From Prevotella melaninogenica (GTDB lineage: Bacteria; Bacteroidota; Bacteroidia; Bacteroidales; Bacteroidaceae): a DNA stretch of 64,000 nucleotides. Under the pieces are notes generated by a model that did not search any database, was not told where the DNA came from, and was given only the letters and a program-made list of their open reading frames with translations. Each line of letters starts with the position of its first letter. The stretch's first letter is position 1. The position numbers were made by a program, and so were the translations under genes. Location of the stretch: positions 250,501 to 314,500 of the forward strand of contig NZ_CP072347.1 of NCBI RefSeq assembly GCF_018127925.1. Reading direction: 5' to 3'. Shown here piece after piece: positions 59,331 to 64,000 of this stretch.

Positions 59331-60498
59331 CCGGCATATACTGCTGCTCGACATAATGTCCGGGGTAATCGTGTGGATACTTATATCCATCGCTATAACC
59401 GAGGTCCTTCATTAGTTTTGTCGGTGCATTGCGAAGATGGAGAGGAACTGGGAGGTTACCTGTCTGGCGCACCAACTCTATCGCTTCGTTGATGGCTTTA
59501 TACGCGGAGTTATCCTTCTTCGAACGAGCTAAATAGACTACCGCCTCTGCTAATGGGATTCTACCTTCGGGCCAACCGATCTTCGTCACAGCGTCAAAGG
59601 CTGCATTCGCCAGCAATAGGGCGTTAGGATTGGCAAGTCCGATATCTTCTGCCGCACTGATAACGACACGACGCGCAATAAACTTCGGGTCTTCCCCAGC
59701 CTCTATCATACGTGCCATCCAGTAGAGTGCCGCATCTGGGTCGGAGCCACGAATCGACTTGATGAATGCCGAGATAATATCGTAATGCATCTCCCCATCC
59801 TTGTCATACGCCAACGGATTCTCTTGCAGTCGTTCCTCCACCATCTTATCCGTAATCACGACATCGTTGCCCGATTCGGCTGAGATAATCAAGTCGAGGA
59901 TATTCAGTAGCTTACGCGCATCGCCCCCACTGTAACGCAGGAGCGCCCCCGTCTCACGCAGTTCGATATTACGCTTCTTCAGTTCCACATCCTCCGTAAT
60001 GGCTCGATGCAACAGCTTCAGCAAATCGTCTTTCTCCAACGACTTCAGCGTATAGAGTTGACAACGAGAGAGCAACGGACGAATCACTTCGAACGATGGG
60101 TTCTCTGTTGTCGCACCAATAAGCGTCACCGTTCCTTTCTCTACCGCACCCAAGAGCGAATCTTGCTGCGACTTTGAGAAACGATGAATCTCATCGATAA
60201 AGAGAATTGGTGAGACCGAATTGAAGAAACGACCACTCTGTGCCCTTTCGATGACATCGCGCACATCCTTCACACCACTCGTCACGGCAGAAAGCGTATA
60301 GAACGGTGTTTCCAGACGATTAGCGATAATCTGTGCCAACGTAGTCTTGCCCACGCCCGGTGGTCCCCAAAGGATAAACGACGCAATGCGCCCCGAGTCA
60401 ATCATACGTCGGAGCACAGCCCCCTCACCAACGAGGTGTTCCTGTCCGATATAATCGTCGAGCGTGCGTGGTCGCAATCGTTCTGCCAATGGTTCCAT
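59284..60498 (-). CDS. rarA: Replication-associated recombination protein A (RarA/MgsA)
   Basis: A 404-residue AAA+ ATPase related to clamp-loader and RuvB proteins, acting at stalled replication forks. It has the N-terminal motif MEPLAERLRPRTLDDYIGQEH, Walker A GPPGVGKT (45-52), Walker B ILFIDEIHRF, sensor 1 GATTENPSFEV, and the C-terminal tetramerisation region (RSKKDNSAYKAINEAIE, GNLPVPLHLRNAPT, DYPGHYVEQQYMPDEL). The family usually ends shortly after the YLP/YMP motif. Here about 12 further residues (PPPTPPKEGST and neighbours) are encoded by a GC-rich palindromic repeat, so the repeat has replaced the native stop. This is unlikely to affect function. Confidence 0.95.
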   Translation of the reverse strand: MEPLAERLRPRTLDDYIGQEHLVGEGAVLRRMIDSGRIASFILWGPPGVGKTTLAQIIANRLETPFYTLSAVTSGVKDVRDVIERAQSGRFFNSVSPILFIDEIHRFSKSQQDSLLGAVEKGTVTLIGATTENPSFEVIRPLLSRCQLYTLKSLEKDDLLKLLHRAITEDVELKKRNIELRETGALLRYSGGDARKLLNILDLIISAESGNDVVITDKMVEERLQENPLAYDKDGEMHYDIISAFIKSIRGSDPDAALYWMARMIEAGEDPKFIARRVVISAAEDIGLANPNALLLANAAFDAVTKIGWPEGRIPLAEAVVYLARSKKDNSAYKAINEAIELVRQTGNLPVPLHLRNAPTKLMKDLGYSDGYKYPHDYPGHYVEQQYMPDELVPPPTPPKEGST

Positions 60499-60523
60499 AT
60501 CTCTTCCTCTTTTATTATTGTTA

Positions 60524-60555
60524 CAAAAGTACTGAATTTATCTCATAATAACAAA
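60524..60555 (-). promoter_or_regulatory. Promoter of rarA
   Basis: On the minus strand TTTG (60555-60552), 20 bp, TACTTTTG (60531-60524). The leader would be about 20 bases. Confidence 0.75.
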
Positions 60556-60678
60556 GAATGAAAGAAAGTTCTTCTGAATTATGGAGCGATAAAATAAGCC
60601 TACTACATGATAATTAACATTACAAAAATACAAGCCATAAGTTTGTATTTTGATAACACTACTGCTTTAATATCTTTC

Positions 60679-60736
60679 TTAACCCCAAATCTCTAAGTTT
60701 GCAAGATGAATTACAAACTTAGAGATTTGGGGTTAA
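60679..60736. repeat. Perfect 23-bp inverted repeat
   Basis: TTAACCCCAAATCTCTAAGTTTG (60679-60701) and its exact complement (60714-60736) enclose 12 bases. The hairpin is not followed by a T-run. It lies in a 568-bp gap between divergent genes that otherwise shows no repeat and no promoter match for the lipoprotein gene. Confidence 0.75.
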
Positions 60737-61066
60737 CTTTATAGATAAATTTATTAAAGAGAAAAGCAGGTTAATGAATCTGCAATTCTTAGTACAGAAG
60801 AAAAGGAATCTGTATCTTATGTACACATAAACCAAATGACTTTTTACGACATAAGATAGGAATTCTGATGACCAAATATCTTGAAGATTATCTGCTTCTA
60901 AAGCTAAAAACACACAGGAGATATGCAACTGCTTTCTTCTGTAAACTTAAAGCCACTGGGTAATAACCATTATCCGATAAGGCATTAGCACTGCTATCAG
61001 CGAAAACAAATAAACGTCTACACGAAATACCCCTTCCCTATCATTTATCAATTAGAAACACAAAAA

Positions 61067-61492
61067 ATGAAACATCCCAAATCAAAGTTGTTTATTGCGG
61101 TCGCATGTTTAGTCCTTCCACTTTTGTTTGCTTCATGTTCAAAAGATGAAGAAAGCGTAAACGACCACATACCCTTTGTTCCTATCGAACAAAATGATTT
61201 CACAGCTGATATCCTGCAACCTAATATTAATTATTCAATTCCTATCCAAGGAGACGACGCTAATCAATATTTCTTTAAGGCTGTAGGTACCTACGAGGGT
61301 ACGCTAACCGTTTATGACCCTAAGACCAAACAGGTAATTCCTTCTAATTTTGATAATCATGTAAGTGCCAAGTTCGAATTATACTTACATCAGTTTTACT
61401 TGACTCCTGTTCCCCATCCTTTTACATTATATGCCTTAAAGAAGGATCAATATGCTTATGACATACTATATAAAATTATTGCTGTCCGGTAA
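61067..61492 (+). CDS. Small lipoprotein of unknown function
   Basis: A 141-residue protein with a type II signal peptide and acylated Cys24 (LLFASC-SKDEE). The acidic residues after the cysteine agree with a surface-export signal of Bacteroidota lipoproteins. The mature part (about 115 residues) is beta-rich and Tyr/Phe-rich (YFFKAVGTYEGTLTVYDP, FELYLHQFYLTPVPHPF) and resembles no family I know. It is a monocistronic gene between a long hairpin on the left and repeat DNA on the right. Confidence 0.75.
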   Translation: MKHPKSKLFIAVACLVLPLLFASCSKDEESVNDHIPFVPIEQNDFTADILQPNINYSIPIQGDDANQYFFKAVGTYEGTLTVYDPKTKQVIPSNFDNHVSAKFELYLHQFYLTPVPHPFTLYALKKDQYAYDILYKIIAVR

Positions 61493-61691
61493 AAATAAAC
61501 TGAAAGCTCTGTATCTCTTTATCCATCGGTGTTACAGCCGTTTTACTTATCCATGGGCTTGGTTTTCAGTTTTAAACTGTAAGCATTATAAAATGTGCTT
61601 ATTTTGACAAGGAAAGCCCTATAATAACCAAATAAATTAATGAAATCATAAGTTTAAGTCTATTTTATCTAACACAGATAACCAAAAAAAG

Positions 61692-61770
61692 TTTTATCGG
61701 ACACCAATATACTCGAACTTGACGTAGCCCGCTACGTCTGCATTGCAAAGACGGACAAGATGCCGATAAG
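61692..61770. repeat. Short palindromic element, possible remnant of a mobile element
   Basis: TTATCGGACA (near 61695) faces TGCCGATAA (near 61762), and between them GACGTAGC (61721-61728) and GCTACGTC (61731-61738) form a hairpin. The half repeat TAATGACCGATTAGGGTTT follows at 61829-61847. There is no open frame. Confidence 0.4.
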
Positions 61771-61899
61771 AAAATAAAAGATGTTAGGAAACAATACAAT
61801 AGTAATAAGAACGATACGTATTGTGGTATAATGACCGATTAGGGTTTAAAATAAGGTGTATAGTCATATCTTCTTTTGTTAAATTATTTCATAACCTAA

Positions 61900-62055
61900 A
61901 AATCAAAAGGGCGTTAATTCCATTCGAATTAACGCCCTTTTGGCTTGCTAAAGATGCCCTTTAAGAACCTTAATAACGCCCTTTAAGAACCTTAGTAAGC
62001 ACCTTCAAAACCGCAACTTTACAAATAACTGATAACAAGATACTTACAAAGGTAA
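61900..62055 (-). repeat. GGGCGTTA intergenic element, copy 8
   Basis: It begins with the stem AAAGGGCGTTAATT / AATTAACGCCCTTT, continues with GGCTTGCTAAAGATGCCCTT and AGTAAGCACCTTCAAAAC, and ends with ACTGATAACAAGATACTTAC. The architecture is the same as copy 5. Confidence 0.78.
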
Positions 62056-62107
62056 CAAAAAAGCTGATTCTCGACTCTATTCCTCACCTTTTCCTGACCC
62101 GAAATGT

Positions 62108-62360
62108 AAAATAAATTCGAACTTTGAACATTGAACTTTGAACATTGAACTTTATGATATGTACCTTTTACCTTTGCACATTGAGGTTTGCAAGGATTCG
62201 CGCAATTCGCGCAATTTGTAGTTCATATCATAAAGTTCAAAGTTCAAACATCAAAGTTCAAAGAATACTATGGATTCGCGCAATTCGCGTAATTCGTAGT
62301 CATTAATGGTACATATCATAAAGTTCAAACCTCAAAGTTCAATGTTCAAAGGACAAAGGA
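62108..62360. repeat. Mixed 7-bp and 9-bp repeat array
   Basis: TTTGAACATTGAAC units, ATTCGCGCAATTCGCGCAAT units, and CATATCATAAAGTTCAAAG units occur three times. The array abuts the stop codon of the sulfatase gene. Confidence 0.72.
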
Positions 62361-63908
62361 CTAAAGTCCTTTGTTGCGTATTGGGTCATCATACTGCACT
62401 TGGAGCTGGAGGAGTTGTTTCTTAAGGTTCTTTGTAAGCTTCTCCGTACCAGGTTTACCATAGATATTATGCATTTGGTCAGGGTCTTTCTTTAGGTCGT
62501 AGAGTTCCCAAGCATTGATATCATTGTAGAAGTGCATGAGCGAATAACGCTTCGTACGAATACCATAGTGACGGCAAACAGAGTGCTCGGCAGGGTATTC
62601 GTAGTAGTGATAGTAGAGCGACTGACGCCAGTTGGCAGGCTTCTTACCCTCAAGGAGTGGGAGGAAAGAACGGCCCTGAATGTCAGAAGGCACCTTTGCA
62701 CCAGCTACATCGAGGAAGGTTGGGGCATAGTCGATGTTCTGTACCATCTCTTTGACAACCCCATGCTTACCGCCCGGATAGTAAACCAACAATGGTGTGC
62801 GGAATGACTCTTCATACATGAAACGCTTGTCGAACCATCCATGTTCGCCCATGTAGAAACCTTGATCAGAGGTATAGACAATCATCGTGTTGTCAAGAAG
62901 ACCGTGCTGGCGCAGATACTCGATGACACGACCGACGTTGCGATCAACAGAGTGAATCACACGCATATAGTCGTGCATATAACGTTGATACTTCCATTCA
63001 GCGAGTGCCTTACCAGAGAGTTTGTCTTCCTTAAACTTCTTGATGATTGGGTCATAGTAGCTATCCCACTGCGCCCGCTGCGAAGGTGTCATACGTTTGT
63101 AGTTGCCACGTCCCCACTGCTCAAGCCCTGTAGTGGTGTGAATCTCGTTCTCCTTATCTGCCATCTTATTGTCATAGACGAGGTCCATGTCCTTTATGAT
63201 ACTCATCTCCTGCTTCTGTGCAGCCAAACGACCAGCATAATCATCATAGAAAGTCTTTGGCAACGGATAGGTCACGTCGTCATAGAGGCGGAGGTCGCAG
63301 GTATCAGGATTCCACACACGGTGAGGCGCCTTGTTGTGCATCAACAGACAGAAAGGCTTGTTCTTGTCGCGTTTGTTCTCCATCCAGTCAATCGCCATGT
63401 CGGCAATGATGTTCGTCACATAGCCCGGACGGCGTATCTTCTTACCATTGCTAAGGAAGTCAGGGTTATAGTAGTCGCCCTGTCCGATAAGGATATCCCA
63501 ATAGTTGAAGCCTGTTGGCAGTGAAGTGAGGTGCCACTTACCAATCATAGCCGTTTGATAGCCCTGCTTCTGGAGCAACTTAGGGAAGGTCTGCTGACCA
63601 CCATCAAAGGTCTTAGAGTTGTCTGTGAAGCCATTGGCATGGCTATGCTTACCGGTCAGCATACAAGCACGTGACGGACCGCTGAGGGAGTTGGCAACGA
63701 AGCTCTCTTGGAACTTCACACCATTGTCAGCCAGCCAGTCGATGTTAGGTGTACTGATAAAACGCTTGTCGTAAGCGCTGATTGTCTGATACGAATGGTC
63801 ATCGCTCATGATGAAGACGATGTTCATCGGTTTCTTCTGCGCTTGGGCAGGAACGACTGCACCCATTGCAATCGCTCCTGTCAAGCCGTATAATACTTTC
63901 TTTTGCAT
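62361..63908 (-). CDS. S1-family sulfatase (Ser-type formylglycine site)
   Basis: This 515-residue exported sulfatase has a signal peptide (to about residue 23, AQA-QKK). The alkaline-phosphatase fold shows metal ligands Asp36 and Asp37 in IMSDDHSYQT, and the formylglycine motif Ser76-G-P-S-R80 (SLSGPSRACMLTGK). Because the modified residue is Ser, maturation requires an anaerobic sulfatase-maturating enzyme encoded elsewhere. YTSDQGFYMGEHGWFDKR carries further metal and substrate residues. The resemblance is to host-glycan sulfatases such as GlcNAc-6-O-sulfatases, but the subfamily is not certain. It follows a SusD-type gene by 24 bp and so belongs to a third glycan-use cluster that extends beyond the window. 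Confidence 0.9.
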   Translation of the reverse strand: MQKKVLYGLTGAIAMGAVVPAQAQKKPMNIVFIMSDDHSYQTISAYDKRFISTPNIDWLADNGVKFQESFVANSLSGPSRACMLTGKHSHANGFTDNSKTFDGGQQTFPKLLQKQGYQTAMIGKWHLTSLPTGFNYWDILIGQGDYYNPDFLSNGKKIRRPGYVTNIIADMAIDWMENKRDKNKPFCLLMHNKAPHRVWNPDTCDLRLYDDVTYPLPKTFYDDYAGRLAAQKQEMSIIKDMDLVYDNKMADKENEIHTTTGLEQWGRGNYKRMTPSQRAQWDSYYDPIIKKFKEDKLSGKALAEWKYQRYMHDYMRVIHSVDRNVGRVIEYLRQHGLLDNTMIVYTSDQGFYMGEHGWFDKRFMYEESFRTPLLVYYPGGKHGVVKEMVQNIDYAPTFLDVAGAKVPSDIQGRSFLPLLEGKKPANWRQSLYYHYYEYPAEHSVCRHYGIRTKRYSLMHFYNDINAWELYDLKKDPDQMHNIYGKPGTEKLTKNLKKQLLQLQVQYDDPIRNKGL

Positions 63909-63932
63909 ATATAATAAATTGGTTTATCGCAA

Positions 63933-64000
63933 TTATTTATCCCATCCAGGGTTCTGCTTCCACAGATTGTTGGTCAGTGTGAGCATACGAGTTTCGAACG
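63933..64000 (-). CDS. C-terminal end of a SusD-family lipoprotein gene
   Basis: The minus-strand frame entering from the right edge reads FETRMLTLTNNLWKQNPGWDK and stops at 63933. The ending QNPGWDK equals the conserved SusD C-terminus (the complete SusD at 12182-14212 ends QNPGWDR). Only 21 full codons are inside the window. It is co-directional with and 24 bp upstream of the sulfatase gene. Confidence 0.85.
   Translation of the reverse strand, partial: FETRMLTLTNNLWKQNPGWDK

Noticed and set aside
60719-60928. 69-codon minus-strand frame in the rarA upstream gap
   Set aside because: It starts without context and ends in one arm of the perfect hairpin. The residues look random.

Overview
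The window looks like a chromosomal segment of a Prevotella-type bacterium (Bacteroidota, Bacteroidales), probably an oral or other host-associated species. The evidence is two complete SusC/SusD-type gene clusters and the end of a third, T9SS-like C-terminal tails, LxSC lipoboxes, Bacteroidota promoters (TTTG or TTG, about 20 bp, TAnnTTTG), and genes resembling Prevotella homologues. I assign the genus with fair confidence and the species not at all.

Layout. 1-1026: 3' end of ettA. 1380-4321: an orphan exported protein, an intact IS982-family element with its target duplication, and a WG-repeat protein. 4322-5867: repeats, including a 395-bp tandem unit carrying a promoter and leader. 5868-18890 (minus): a gene cluster of IPT/NHL lipoprotein, SusC, SusD, DUF1735/DUF4361-like lipoprotein, BACON lipoprotein and an M60 (enhancin-like) metallopeptidase, which suggests attack on mucin-like glycoproteins. 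19752-28143 (plus): a visibly AT-rich export cassette of TolC, a double-glycine-leader protein with an M15-type peptidase domain, a small exported protein that could be its immunity factor, a GT4-GT25-like glycosyltransferase fusion, HlyD, and a C39-peptidase ABC exporter. I consider this cassette the most interesting system in the window. 29122-37607 (minus): a secreted protein of unknown function co-transcribed with a GH29 fucosidase, then a very large GH31 enzyme with dockerin-like and cohesin-like modules. 38308-38961: rubrerythrin. 40060-48056 (minus): a second cluster of SusC, SusD, GH18 endoglycosidase and two DUF1735-type surface lipoproteins, resembling N-glycan utilisation loci. 49649-53677: a small conserved-looking protein behind a structured leader, and a GH18-deacetylase-GT2 trifunctional membrane protein. 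55076-55325: a candidate noncoding RNA. 55558-56978: an intact ISL3-type element with an 8-bp target duplication. 57044-60498: tRNA-Arg(ACG), a TRIC/UPF0126 channel, a 2-hydroxyacid dehydrogenase and rarA. 61067-61492: a small lipoprotein. 62361-64000: a sulfatase downstream of another SusD gene.

Taken together, the M60 peptidase, fucosidase, GH31, GH18 and sulfatase point to a specialist in host glycoproteins (mucin O-glycans and N-glycans). The peptidase-exporter cassette would suit competition with neighbouring bacteria.

The intergenic DNA is unusually structured. At least six dispersed repeat families fill nearly every gap: 8-bp TYGTNNAC arrays, 7-bp TTCAAAG arrays, 9-bp TTCG-type arrays, a roughly 130-250-bp GGGCGTTA element in eight copies, GC-rich palindromes that form BIME-like doublets, and a GTGCCGACGGCAC-centred repeat. 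Both insertion sequences sit in or at the edge of such DNA.
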